From assembly GCA_029204225.1 (NCBI GenBank), contig CM055100.1:8324713-8388712 (forward strand): 64,000 nucleotides of DNA, read 5' to 3'. Below, piece after piece: positions 34,125 through 44,989 of the stretch. The translations under genes were made by a program, and so were the position numbers. Under the pieces are notes generated by a model that saw only the letters and a list, made by a program, of their open reading frames with translations, was not told the DNA's origin and ran no database searches. Each line of letters begins with the position of its first letter. Positions within the stretch are counted from its first letter, which is position 1. The DNA is from Diphasiastrum complanatum. Lineage: Eukaryota > Streptophyta > Lycopodiopsida > Lycopodiales > Lycopodiaceae.

Positions 34125-34255
34125 CTTTTGTCTATCATTACTTTCCTATGTCATGAAGCTGGTTCTATCCTGACATATACATATCACTAATCTTTTTGTT
34201 TATCACTAGTTTGCCATGTCATGGAGCTGGTTCTATCCTAACATATGCATATCTT
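34125..34255. repeat. Tandem duplication of about 70 bp downstream of the LCIB-like gene
   Basis: Two imperfect copies of 'tttgtctatcattactttcc' and following bases, each containing 'atgtcatg.agctggttcta' and 'catatcac/catatctt'. They lie 290 bp after the stop codon, perhaps in or after the 3' UTR. Confidence 0.75.
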
Positions 34256-34889
34256 TCCGAAATGCTTAGCCAAAATCTCGGTCGATCTCATGCTTACACG
34301 CCGGTTTGAAAATAAGAAGAACTGAATTTTAACATGCAAGTGTATCTTTATTGCAATGGTTTATGATATCGAGTCTATGGACCATGGCTTAGTTTGTGAT
34401 CCTGATGCTCGTAGAGGACAGCCTTTTGAACTAAATGATGGCCAGATCAATCCTAAGTTGGGTTTGTCTAAGTTGAATTTATTGTTTGGCATTGCTTCAT
34501 AAGTGTTGGGTTCTAGTAAGGACAATGACATTGTAGAACAATCATGTAGATGCATTTCTAGGGGATGGGGCATCACCGATGTGGTCCCGAGAGAGGCCCT
34601 CCACATATCTCACATGAAATGTATCTTTGTAAAGAATTTGGGCCTCAGGGCCACGCATACACACGTACCCACGTGAGCCGCTTACTGGGATCCCAACCTT
34701 AGTCGCCTAGCCACCCGCCATCCGTCTAAACCCCAAAAGGGTTGGAACCAGGGAATAGAGGATATAGAGAAGCCCCAACTTATATATGGGAGATCTCAAG
34801 GCAAGCAGTTACTTATGGGATATTGAGAATTCTCAAGGCCTTCACTGGGCGCTCAAGCCCACGACACTTTCCTGTGTGTGGCTTGCAAC
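34256..34889. other. No gene recognised; mixed repeat-like sequence
   Basis: Short frames only. 34640-34800 has a different, GC-richer texture that may come from an LTR, but no ends could be defined. Confidence 0.4.
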
Positions 34890-35092
34890 TAAACATTCCG
34901 CAACAAGGCCAGCTCTTGTATCTGTCTAAGAGACGGTTTGAAAAGGTTGCCGAAGCAGACGTAGAGAACTGATGAAGCTTCTTGATCGTTCAACCAATTT
35001 AGAGCTTTCTGGACCTCTGGCTTTGAGGTAGATCCATCATCGGAGGTTTCTGCAATAGCCAAACATGGGCCTATTGGAAATATCTTTACCAC
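34890..35092 (-). pseudogene. UDP-glycosyltransferase gene fragment
   Basis: The minus-strand frame reads FPIGPCLAIAE ... LNWLNDQEASSVLYVCFGN...RQIQELAL. This matches the plant family-1 glycosyltransferase segment just before the PSPG box (pattern: IGPL...CL.WLD.Q..SSVLYV.FGS.....Q..ELA). The PSPG signature itself and all N-terminal parts are absent on either side, and the frame ends in an unrelated tail. A captured or decayed gene fragment, possibly carried by a transposon. Confidence 0.72.
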
Positions 35093-35708
35093 GTCAATCT
35101 AGCATCAAAGAGATGAAGTTAGTTGTCACACATAGATTCATTCCCATGAGAGCGATAGTATAGTTCAGATTTTAGCATGAATGGAAGATTCACATCTAAC
35201 TCTAACATCCATTAACCCTAAGCATTAACACTACATCCACTAACACTAGATCCACAATGAAGATAGCTTACTCTTTCTCTCTCTCCCTTTCTCCCTCATA
35301 AAAGTATAAAAAATATGCAATCCCAATAACAATCAAATCTAACAATTAGCAAAACACAAATAAAGCATGAGAGATGGAGGAAAAGTAATAGAGAGTAAGG
35401 ACATTCATAAATCCATTTCACAAGAGAACCAACTGCTTTATTGAAATGAAGAAATGTACATGTGTAGGAACTCGAGCTGGTCCCTTTTTATAGTAGAGAA
35501 AAGGACCCTGGCCTCTGAGTCATATTGGTCCATTTCTACCTCCCTAATTATTCAAATTTGAAAAAGAGTGGGAACCATCCAAATTGGAGGGAAACCCAAC
35601 TTTATTCACTAACTAAGCAGAACCTTAGGCCCTACGACATTAAAAGTCCCGCAAAAAGGCCTAAAGTCCTTTTATTGACTTGTAACTAATCAAATAACTA
35701 TGTGATCA
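35093..35708 (-). repeat. LTR-like AT-rich region with TATA signal
   Basis: Minus-strand TATAAAAAGG at about 35486-35495 and a downstream AATAAAG-like signal resemble an LTR U3-R layout, next to a gypsy gag fragment in the same orientation. LTR ends could not be fixed, so the assignment is tentative. Confidence 0.35.
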
Positions 35709-36992
35709 TCAGGTTGGACTTACACACGCACAAAAAAGTGGCTCCTGATGGACTTCTGGTTCTGCTTGAGCTAACTTTTGCGCTGATACTTCTTTTGCTT
35801 TTGGCACCAACTTCAGGAACTCTCCCAATAAAATATTGATCTTACTAGACAAAATTTTCATGAGCAGTTTTGTTTGCGGTGCTTCCGGTTCAATCATCCT
35901 GAAGGGTTCTTCATGATGATGCAACTGATCATTCATATCTGTATGTGAATTTTTCGGTGGCTGCAAAGGTGAAGAATGAACTTCGGCTGTTCACTTTAGC
36001 AGCTTCAAGTTACTCTTCTTCTTGTAGATGTTTAATCCACTGTCTCATATCCTGATATCTTCTTCTTTTTGCATGAAGATTTGGATAGTTTCCAGATGTT
36101 GTTGGTATATTAGTTAATGGCATAGAATCAGCAGGTATTGGATCTGCTACCGGTTCTTTCTGCTTTTGTGCTCTGGCTACCACCATCAAGGGTACACTTG
36201 GTTTACTTTGAGCTACTGGTCTTTGCTTGATTGTTATCAAATTTACAAGAGTTGTAGCTAGTGGTGGCTTCGGTCTTGCTGGACAGTCTTTATAGCAATG
36301 CCCATAACCACAATCACGATAGAATGGTACAAATTTCTCTTTATTTGGACATTCTGCAACTTTGTGATTTTCTCCACATGCAAATCATCCAAGTGGTGCT
36401 TTGGTCCAGTTTCTAGATGCTTATTGTTGCGCGGCAGCATAAATAGCATATTGTTCTGAAGATCCACCTTCTTGATCATTATCATAATTCCATTGCTCGA
36501 CACCTCTGTAAGGTTTTGGTTCCATCAAATTGGCAGGAGGAGCGGGGTGCTTTGGTGGGGTAGGTAAGGCTAAACGCTCCGGGTATCCAAGATTGTCGAG
36601 GTCTAGCTGCTGGATTTCCTCCATATTGTGGTTCTCAATACTCCATCTGAGCACCATTGCTAAACTATTCGAGGATTGAAGTTGCGAAAAGCAGCCTCAT
36701 GATTAGGCGAATTACACAAATGGCATATACTGATTTCCATTCGTTTTTTCAATTGAGGATGGTCATTCACTGTGTGATTTCCTGTACAAATAGAACACCA
36801 TACATTTTTCCTAGTAGGAAAATTCTTCGCAAACTTCTCAAGTTCCTTGTTCGCTTGTCCATGGAAATCTTCCAATGCTTTAATCTTCTCATACAATTGC
36901 GACTGCAACTTTTCCATCTGTTTCTACTGGTTCTTCCCAAGTTTCTCAAACTCATTCTCCAAGATCCAAAAGATGCAAAACTGTGGAACTAG
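35709..36992 (-). pseudogene. Gypsy gag fragment (Tat/Athila-like)
   Basis: Minus strand. A coiled-coil-like gag part (MEKLQSQLYEKIKALEDF, 36917) is followed by Cys/His motifs CSICTGNHTVNDH and CHLCNSPNHE (36800-36690). Another Cys-rich repeat (CGYGHCYKDCP near 36300) and a Pro/Lys-rich linker (36240-36010) follow, then the pre-protease segment LLMKILSSKINILLGEFLKLVPK (about 35860). Stops interrupt it repeatedly. No protease or pol follows. Its right edge fuses to copia C at about 37000. Confidence 0.6.
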
Positions 36993-37111
36993 TTTCATTG
37001 AATTTTGACAATTCCAACACATTGACATGACAATGTTCATACATGAGATTAAACAAGTAAGGTAGAGTAAAAGGACACTTCCTTGCTGCTCCAAGAACCT
37101 TACTTGAACCT

Positions 37112-40100
37112 TCAAGGACCTGTAAAAACAGATCCAAGATGCTTTGGCTCCCCTTTCATGCTTTTGACTAGCTTCCAATTGCTACTTGCCTCTTGGTGTT
37201 GATGAAGCAATTCAAGATCAACATCTTGATCTTCCAATAAAACATCAAGGACTTTGCATTTATAAACATCTTCAGATCTGAACCTCTGAAGATACTCCCT
37301 CTCAAACACATGATTAACATCCCACAAGATCTCATCATTGCTTGATTTCAACCTTTCACTATAGTTAGTGAAAACAATGTCACCATCATAAACCAAAAGA
37401 TAGATTTCTACACTTCTATCCAACATGAAGTAGAGTAGATGAAGTTGAGTATCAAACCTAATAAAACCAGCCCATTTGAGCTCAAACCAAACCTCAACGA
37501 GATCTTCCTTGCCTTGAAGAAATTGCCACTTGAGTTGCTCCATGTAAATATCTTCTTCAAGATCACCATTCAAGAAGGCATTAGTAACATCCATTTGCCA
37601 CATATCCCAATCATAAAGAGTTGCAAGAGAGATTAGGATTCGAATAGTTACCATCTTTGCCACGGGTGCAAAGGTCTCATCATAGTCAATACCATATTCT
37701 TGAGCATATTCCTTTGCCACCAACCTTGCCTTGTACTTGTTGATTGATCCATCTTGATTTGTCTTGATCTTGAAGATCCACTTACAACCAATTGCCTTCT
37801 TGTCCTTTGGAAGCTTTACCAACCTCCATGTGTTGCTTTTGATGAGTGCTTGATGCTCATGATCCATGGCTTGGATCCATTCCTTCTTTTGAATTGCTTC
37901 ACCTACACAAGTTGGTTCATCAAAAGAGGTAAGAAAAGCAAAGTTAGAGTTGTCCACCACTTGCTTTCCTTTTTCATCATAGGTTAGCCTTGATGGCTTA
38001 GCCCTTTGCCTTTGAGTCTTCCTTGAAGTTTGCTTTGGAGTGGCATCTCCATCTTCATCCAAGACATCTTGCACATCATGATGATTAGTAGGCACATCAA
38101 CATCAACATCAACAACATTGGAAACATTCTCTTCATGAAAGATGACATCCCTACTTATGACAACTTTCTTTGTAGAAGGAATGTACACTTTGTAAGCCTT
38201 GCTTACTTCACTATAGCCAACAAACACACCCTTCTTTGATGAAGGATCTTCTTTAGTTCTATCATCAAGTGTGATATTGACAAAACATGTACATCCAAAG
38301 ATCCTACAATGCTTGACACTCGGCCTTCTACCATAAAGAACCTCATGAGGAGTTTTACCATCCAAGGAAGCACTTGTCCATCTATTACATAGATAGTTAG
38401 CACATGCTAAAGCTTCCCCCCAAAAAGACTTAGCAAGATTAGCATGTAGTCTCATTGCCTTGGCACATTCACAAAGGGTTCTATTCTTCCTCTCGGCCAC
38501 TCCATTCTGTTGTGGAGTCCTAGGACTAGACATATCCCTCTTAATCCCATGTGCTATACAAAAGTCTTTGAACCTATTTGAGGTGTATTCCCCTCCATTA
38601 TCAGATCTTAAGCATTTGATCTTTGTATTGAATTGGTTTTCCATTTCATTCTTGAACTTGACAAATGCAGCAAACACTTCATCCTTACTTTTAAGAAGAT
38701 AGATCCAAGTATACCTACTAAAGTCATCAATGAAAGTTGCATACATCTTTGCCCCACCATTGCTAGTTGTACTAGAAGAATGAATATCAGAATGCACAAG
38801 TTGAAAAGCTTCTTTAGATCTAGAAGTAGATCTAGAATAAGCAAGTCTATGAGATTTGGACAAGGCACAATGTTCACAAACACTATTGTTTGCAACAAGA
38901 CTTTTAGGGAGACCAAGAACAAGCTCTTTCTTTGCCATTACCTCCAAAGATTTGAAGTTGGGATGGCCCAACCTCTTGTGCCAAACTTCTTGGTTTGTCA
39001 ATTGCTCCCTAGCCATACATCCTTCATGATTAGAGATCACACATGCATCAAGCTTGAAAAGTTTACCATGCCTCCTACCTTGAGCAATCAAGGATCCACA
39101 TTTACTTATCAAACATGCATCTCCAATGAACTCCACATCAAGTCCTTTGCCAATCATTTGACTTACACTAAGCAAATTCTTAGTGATTGAAGGAATGTAC
39201 AAAACATTTTCAAGATTTGCTTTCCTATTTGTTGAAAGGGAAATAGGAATAGTGCCTATGCCTTTGATGTCACATTGACCATCATTTGCAGTGTAGATGA
39301 TGTTACCTTCTCCCTTATAAGACAATAAGGATGTAAAGTATTCCTTATGTCTTGTCATGTGAGATGAGGCTCCACTATCAATCCACCAAGGATCATTATC
39401 ATCTATGTTGGCTAACAAACTTGAAGTCATAACAAGTGATTCACATGTGTTATGTTCTTCCTCATCTATTGTAAGATTTCCTTGCCTCTCTCCTTGCTCT
39501 CTTTTCTTCTTATAACATTCATTTGCAAAATGACCTTTTATCCCACAATAAAAGCACTTGAACTTTGACTTATTGTTCTTAGTAGAAGAGGAAGAGGAAG
39601 AGTGATCATCATGATCAAAGTTACCACCTTTGGACCATTTCCCTTTGCCTTTACCTTTGCCCTTGAATTTGCCTTTTGTGAAGAAAGCCTCTTCACCTCC
39701 ACCTTGCAAGGATGCACCATCAAGCTTTGATTGCAACCTATGTTCTTCAGCCAATAAGATTTCTTGCAAGTCAACCACACTTGGCAAGACTCTTTGAATG
39801 GCAAAACTTTTCACAAGGTTAGCATGTTCATTTAGCAAACCATTCAACATAACTTGGACTATTTCACCATCTTTTATGTTCTCATCAATGCATGCTAAAT
39901 CATCACTTAGGGACTTAACTCTCAAGATAAATGCATGAGCACTTTCACCCTCTCTTTGCCTACTAGAAAATATTTGTCTCCTTAGGGTCAATACCCTAGA
40001 TGTGGACTTTGATTCAAAGAGCTTCTTTAAGGCATTCCATGCCTCACTTGCACTTTGACACTTTCCAACTTCCTTGAGAAGTTCATTTGTAACATTCATT

Positions 40101-40303
40101 TTAATGATATGAAGAGCCCTTTTGGCCTTCTTATCAAACCTTTGTTGCTCTTGAAGTGTGAGAGGTCTCTCTTCAATTTCTGCAACTATGTCCATGAGTT
40201 CATTCAACTCAAGTAAGGACTCCATCCTCACTTTCCAAGTAGAGTAGTTTGATGAACTCAACCTTTCACTAGACTCTAGCATGATCCCACCATTGGAAGC
40301 CAT
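37112..40303 (-). CDS. Copia C polyprotein: gag-protease-integrase with truncated, altered reverse transcriptase (1063 aa)
   Basis: A single open frame. Gag occupies residues 1-260 (SSNYSTWKVRMESLLEL start; UBN2 region; zinc knuckle CFYCGIKGHFANECYKKK near 250-267). The protease DSGASSHM is near 310. GAG-pre-integrase spans 370-480 (VWHKRLGHPN, CEHCALSKSHR). Integrase core spans 490-640 (HSDIH, FIDDFSRYTW, RSDNGGEYTS, PQQNGVAERKNRT). The linker then leads to RT start (GCKWIFKIKTNQDGSINKYKARLVAK, MDVTNAFLNGDLEEDIYMEQ, to about 905). The remaining ~155 residues are not normal copia: the RT palm shows LLVYDGDIVFTN instead of YVDD, and no RNase H follows. The same tail is found in X (49833-50894). 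An open frame over 3 kb suggests a recent or selected element, but it cannot encode active RT. Confidence 0.9.
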   Translation of the reverse strand: MASNGGIMLESSERLSSSNYSTWKVRMESLLELNELMDIVAEIEERPLTLQEQQRFDKKAKRALHIIKMNVTNELLKEVGKCQSASEAWNALKKLFESKSTSRVLTLRRQIFSSRQREGESAHAFILRVKSLSDDLACIDENIKDGEIVQVMLNGLLNEHANLVKSFAIQRVLPSVVDLQEILLAEEHRLQSKLDGASLQGGGEEAFFTKGKFKGKGKGKGKWSKGGNFDHDDHSSSSSSTKNNKSKFKCFYCGIKGHFANECYKKKREQGERQGNLTIDEEEHNTCESLVMTSSLLANIDDNDPWWIDSGASSHMTRHKEYFTSLLSYKGEGNIIYTANDGQCDIKGIGTIPISLSTNRKANLENVLYIPSITKNLLSVSQMIGKGLDVEFIGDACLISKCGSLIAQGRRHGKLFKLDACVISNHEGCMAREQLTNQEVWHKRLGHPNFKSLEVMAKKELVLGLPKSLVANNSVCEHCALSKSHRLAYSRSTSRSKEAFQLVHSDIHSSSTTSNGGAKMYATFIDDFSRYTWIYLLKSKDEVFAAFVKFKNEMENQFNTKIKCLRSDNGGEYTSNRFKDFCIAHGIKRDMSSPRTPQQNGVAERKNRTLCECAKAMRLHANLAKSFWGEALACANYLCNRWTSASLDGKTPHEVLYGRRPSVKHCRIFGCTCFVNITLDDRTKEDPSSKKGVFVGYSEVSKAYKVYIPSTKKVVISRDVIFHEENVSNVVDVDVDVPTNHHDVQDVLDEDGDATPKQTSRKTQRQRAKPSRLTYDEKGKQVVDNSNFAFLTSFDEPTCVGEAIQKKEWIQAMDHEHQALIKSNTWRLVKLPKDKKAIGCKWIFKIKTNQDGSINKYKARLVAKEYAQEYGIDYDETFAPVAKMVTIRILISLATLYDWDMWQMDVTNAFLNGDLEEDIYMEQLKWQFLQGKEDLVEVWFELKWAGFIRFDTQLHLLYFMLDRSVEIYLLVYDGDIVFTNYSERLKSSNDEILWDVNHVFEREYLQRFRSEDVYKCKVLDVLLEDQDVDLELLHQHQEASSNWKLVKSMKGEPKHLGSVFTGP

Positions 40304-41475
40304 GATTCTAATGTTTCTTCAACTTTTAGGTTCTGTCCTAAAGCACTTAGCACTCACTTTTCTCTCAACAAATGATAGATAAAGAGATCTATGAAGATTT
40401 AGGACCCTAAAACACTTCTATCTTGAACCTAGATGGTTTCCAAGCATAGAAAGGAAGATTGAAACACATGCAACACTTTGCACACACTAAGAATGGATTA
40501 CAAAATCAAACCAACCTGAACACACTCTTGCTTAAGCTCTCAAACTTTCCAGCAAGTGACCAAATCAAGTTATGGTGTGAAGAGTTACTTGCATTCTTAG
40601 AAAATACCCAAAACTAGGATGCCAAGATTACCTAGTAATGAACAAACTTGATCAACATATGATCAACACACTAAGATATTGATTCAACCTGTAAAACCAC
40701 ATGTAAACCACACTTCTAAAAGTTTATAAACTCCAGCAAGTGATAAATACAAGATTTAGAGGTGAATGAATGAGCACACTTAGTGAATCACAAGACTAGC
40801 TTCACTATCTTGTCAAATCTTGGCGTTTAGATGTAGATCTAAGATCACTTCACATGAGAATGTTCCTCAACCTGTTAAGAACCTGAAAACACACTTGCAT
40901 AATGGTTAATACCTTCCAGCAAATGCTCCAATCAAATTACATAAGGAGAGTTACTTACATGCTCAACAAAGTACACCAAAATTTATGCCAAAATTGATGA
41001 CAATCTTTACAATATGCTCTTCACAATGGAGCTTACAATATGTTCACCCAAAAAAGGGGATCTTTCATCCAAATGGGAGCTTTGCTCAGCCTTTAGGAGA
41101 ATTACAACTCACTCAAAAGAGCATTTGTCATCCACTTAAGGAGAAGTTTCATCCACTTAAGGAGAGTGTTCATCCAAGAATGGAGATTGTCAACAATAGG
41201 ATTGAAAAGAACATTGTTAGTATTGAATATGCACAAGCCTCACAATCACAAATGATTAGGTGTTATGATCTGATCCAAAATAGTTTATTTTCAGCCTCTG
41301 ATCTTCAATAGACCTGAAATATGCTTTTGATCCACAAGTTCAACTCACAAAACAAAGGTTAGTAAGATTTGATCAACAAAGCAATGCAAAATCATGCTAG
41401 AACTTGATCAAACATCCAAATATCACCAAAAATGGAATACTTACTATGAATAGAAGCCAACCAGCTCTGATACCA
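40304..41475 (-). other. Copia C leader and primer-binding site
   Basis: The primer-binding site TGGTATCAGAGC is at 41475-41464. The leader to the gag ATG (40303) is unusually long, about 1.16 kb, and shows only short frames. It contains small repeats of 'catccacttaaggagaa'-type sequence around 41130-41180. Confidence 0.7.
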
Positions 41476-42128
41476 TGTGAAAAATACAGATCCTAAGGGA
41501 TCTAAACTCCAAGATCATTGGCTTGAATGCTTGCACTCCAAACTACATAAGCTAGGAATTGGCAACACATTCTATGCTACCTAGAATGCAAAGAACTTGA
41601 TCAAAAAGCATTTATCACAAATGGAAACTTCCATAAACATCAAGTGCGGCCCAAAATAGCATTATACAGTCCATAATACATCAGCCTACCACTTTTGGAA
41701 AGCACCTAAGATCATACACAATAGCTTGAAGACAATACACACAACAATGCTCTCAATGGAGGAAGAAACAATGACAATGATCTATTGATCTCAATGAAGC
41801 ATACAAAAGGTTTCTCCAACCTGTTCTCCACGAATTTCAGCCTAATATAGGTGAGAGAGATGACTCTCTCTCCTCTCTCTAGAACTTAGGACCCAATTTT
41901 AGGACACCAGTAACCTAAAATAGCCAATTTTGGCCTATATGTCCAAATAACATGATTTTAGTGTCATTTAGAAGGTCCCGAAGTTTGAGACTTCTTCAAC
42001 ATGAAATATATACTAGAATAAAAGTATCTAGGTCTCTTTCACACGTGTGAAAGGTTAGATCCAAAACTATGTACAAAAATTGCCAATTTAGGCCTCAAAC
42101 TAGCTAGGAAATGTTGACAATTTTCACA
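41476..42128 (-). repeat. 5' LTR of copia C (653 bp)
   Basis: Right edge 42128 (TGTGAAAATTGTCAAC), left edge 41476 (...ATTTTTCACA) next to the primer-binding site. A CACACGTGTG palindrome lies at 42040-42049. The flanking 5 bp CCAGA (42129-42133) are the presumed target duplication within copia J. No 3' LTR of C was found. The element is cut near 37000. Confidence 0.82.
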
Positions 42129-42750
42129 CCAGATATATGCTATGGTGTTGGCATTGTAAGTCAGTTTATGGCAGCACCTACAAAAATGCATTGGAAGGCA
42201 GCTAAACGCATTCTGCGTTATGTGAAAGGCACTTCAGATTATGGATTGATTTACAGGAAGCATGATGGGTTACATGAGTTGTGTGGCTATGTAGATGCGG
42301 ATTGGGGAGGTGACTATGATGATCGTAGATCCACCACATGGTATGTATTCCAGTTTTGTGGTAGTTGCTTTTCCTGGTCTAGTAAGAAGCAAAGTACAAT
42401 TGCTCTATCCACCACAGAAGCAGAGTATAAGACAATGTGTAGTGCAGCATAGGAAGCTATATGGTTTACACAAATCTTGGAAGAAGTTGGCATGAAACAG
42501 AAAAATCTCACAACATTACATAGCAACAGTCAGAGTGGCATTCAGCTAGCAAAGAATCCAGTATTCCATGCGAGAACCAAACACATTAAAATTCAATATC
42601 ACTTTATACGTGAGAGGCTGCTAAGTCGTGAAATTCATGTTGTTCATTGTAGCACATAAGAACAACTAGCTGATATTTTCACTAAGCCACTTGTTGGAGA
42701 AAAGTTTGATAAGTTTAGATCAAAGTTTTTTGTACTTAAAGTTTGTTGAC
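42129..42750 (+). pseudogene. Copia J: RNase H domain
   Basis: The plus-strand frame starts in the 'TRPDI' block (PDICYGVGIVSQFMAAPTKMHW) and runs through RNase H (GYVDADWGGDYDDRRST, FSWSSKKQSTIALSTTEAEYK, SNSQSGIQLAKNPVFHARTKHIKI, ADIFTKPLVGEKFDKFR). TAG at about 42449 and TAA at about 42658 interrupt it. Copia C inserted at the left edge. The 5' part of J was not found beyond C. Confidence 0.88.
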
Positions 42751-42803
42751 TTTAAAGCCATGTAAATGACTGTATAAAAAGTAGACTCTACTTTAAGGGA
42801 GAG

Positions 42804-43015
42804 AGTTAGAATTAAAGTAGAATCACTATGCTACTATACTGTGGGTCTTATCAGTTGAGTTGGCCTCACCACGAGGCAAGTCGACGGGACACGCATCCCG
42901 TCAACAGAAACCTGGGTCATGCATGGGTTGCCTGAGTGAAGAACTATATGTACAGTGTAATTTCATTTTGAGAAATACAGTTGCTATGTGAGCTTGCTGT
43001 GGAGAGCGTTTTTTG
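42804..43015 (+). repeat. 3' LTR of copia J, short or truncated (about 212 bp)
   Basis: Follows the polypurine tract TTTAAGGGAGAG. The expected TG start is mutated (GTTAGAATT). It contains a small inverted repeat GACGGGACACGCATCCCGTC (42893-42912) and ends against copia I protease. Confidence 0.6.
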
Positions 43016-43016
43016 T

Positions 43017-44051
43017 CTATGTTACTATGTAGCATGATCTGTGTTCCTGTTCGAAGTAGGTTCTAAGTGTGAGATCTTCGAATAAGGACTTATATGAAGT
43101 CATGTGCTGAGAAGCACCAGAATCGAGATACCAATCAAATGCATCTCTTATGGGTACATCTTGTATCAGTAGTAGTGTTGGGTCTTCGAGAGAGGTTCTG
43201 GTAGAATCAGATCCTCCATCCTGCTGCATCTTCGTCTTTGCTTTGTTGTGCTTGAGAACTCGACAATCCTTGATGTTGTGGTTGTTTTTCTTGCAGTACT
43301 TGCAGAAGAGTCTAGTCATAGGCTTTTGAAGTTGTCTATTGTGATATTGTGATTGCTGGTCTGAATCAATTTGTTAAGCTTTTGTCTTCTTGTCCTTTGA
43401 AGATTTCTTCTTCGGGAGCTGTTGCTTATTCGAATAGAGAGCGACTATCTTTAAATTTGAAGTGGATAAGCTTTTCCTCCTTACTTATTCTTGTAATAGA
43501 CTTGCTATCACCTTTTGCAGAGACAGGTTAGTAGTATTGCTAAATAGCAATACTAGATTGTCATAAGAGGGAGAAAGACTAGATAGAAGAGACATGTTAG
43601 CATCTTCGTCTGATACTGGCGAACCTACTACAGCTAACTGATTGAGTAGTTATTTGAATTTATTTAGATGATCAATGACTGAGGTCCCTTCACTCATCTT
43701 GAGTGATAGGAACTTATTCCTCAAGAAGAGACAAGTTGAAACATCTACAGTAAGAATGTCCCATGCTTCTTTGGAATTGGAATAGTTAGCTACGTGAGCT
43801 ATTTGTGAGTCTTCGAGATTCAAAGATACAATGGCAAGAGCTTTGCCATCCTTAGCTTCCCAAACGGTCAGCATGTCAGGTTCAGCCGGCTTAGCTATTG
43901 AACCATTAACGTATCTCCAGAGTTCTTTTTCTTTGAGTATCATCTTCATCTTAAACTTCCACATGTGGAAGTCATCACCATTGAACTTGTTGATCAAGTG
44001 GATTTTTGAACATGTTCCTTCCATGATAAATGATCTAAGAATAGTAAACAA
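43017..44051 (-). pseudogene. Copia I: gag, zinc knuckle and protease
   Basis: Minus strand. Gag begins at about 44024 with EGTCSKIHLINKFNGDDFHMWKF and continues through LWRYVNG, WEAKDGKALAIVSLNLEDSQ and HVANYSNSKEAWDIL. A zinc knuckle CKYCKKNNHNIKDC lies near 43300 and the protease LDSGASQHMTSY near 43110. The frame is broken between 43650 and 43319 and cut at 43017 by the J LTR. A Tnt1-like gag, similar to copia G. Confidence 0.85.
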
Positions 44052-44086
44052 TTTTGAATACTAAAAGTAGTTTGGAACGAAAGCTC

Positions 44087-44960
44087 TAACACCACTCTGT
44101 TGGGGTGTTCTTGAATAGATTAGGTGCGAAATAAGAAACATTGCTCCAACATAGAGAACATAACAAGATCTTTACCAAAACTACAATATCAGCATTGACT
44201 TAGATTGAATGGAGGAATGTCTTGGTAGGTGTCAGAGACAACCATGAAGGGAGCGAACAATTAGGCGTCTGGACAACCAGGCTTCCTTTGAGATTAGACA
44301 TTCCGAATGGAGTGATGTCAATAGAGAAAGAAAATTATCAGAAAGCATTCATAGTGCAATGCATAGTAAGAAAATAGAGAATCTGAATTAGGCAGTTGTG
44401 AATACAACAATCAGATCACAATCTTGTGCCCAAGAATGGTTCACAGTAATGGCGCACTGTGTGTGTGCAGTGATCTTACTAAGCTAGCTATATATCAAAT
44501 AACTATCTCTATTCTCTGAATGACATTCACTCTCTCTAAGATCTCCAATCCTATGGAATCAGATAATTAAGACACAGTGGAGATCGCGCAAGAACTCTGA
44601 TTCACGCTTCTCCAATTGCATGTGTTCTTCACATATTGTCTCATCACTGGTTCATAGTTTCATGAGTTGTTGTTATGAATATATACATGGAATAGTTACA
44701 ATGACTGCGTAGGCAACGAGCGTGAAACAATGTATTTGCTAAAAAGTGCTAAAGTTAACTGTGACGTGGTCTGCGTTTGGACAGGGCAGTGTGGATGACG
44801 TGGATTTCGAACTTGAAGACTTTGAGTTTGTAGGCGATCGAAGAGGATGTAGTCGAATATTTCAAACTCGAAGAGTTTGTCATAGATCCTACTTCTACTC
44901 TAGTTGGTTGATGCACAAACGTTCGACTTCAGAGAGTAAGACTGCAATGTTGTCGTAGAA
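44087..44960 (-). repeat. 5' LTR region of copia I
   Basis: The primer-binding-site variant TGGTGTTAGAGC (minus strand, about 44094-44083) lies beside an LTR end near 44099. The outer edge of the LTR near 44960 is a guess, since no partner copy exists in the window. Confidence 0.45.
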
Positions 44961-44989
44961 AGAGAGTGTGTGTGTACATATTTACATAA

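Noticed and set aside
38633-39190. 185-codon plus-strand frame
   Set aside because: Lies antisense to the open copia C polyprotein and has no family similarity. A shadow frame.
40985-41311. 108-codon plus-strand frame in the copia C leader
   Set aside because: Short repeats make it look regular. It lies antisense in an untranslated leader and has no similarity.
44746-44958. 70-codon plus-strand frame near the copia I LTR
   Set aside because: No motif. It lies within presumed LTR sequence.
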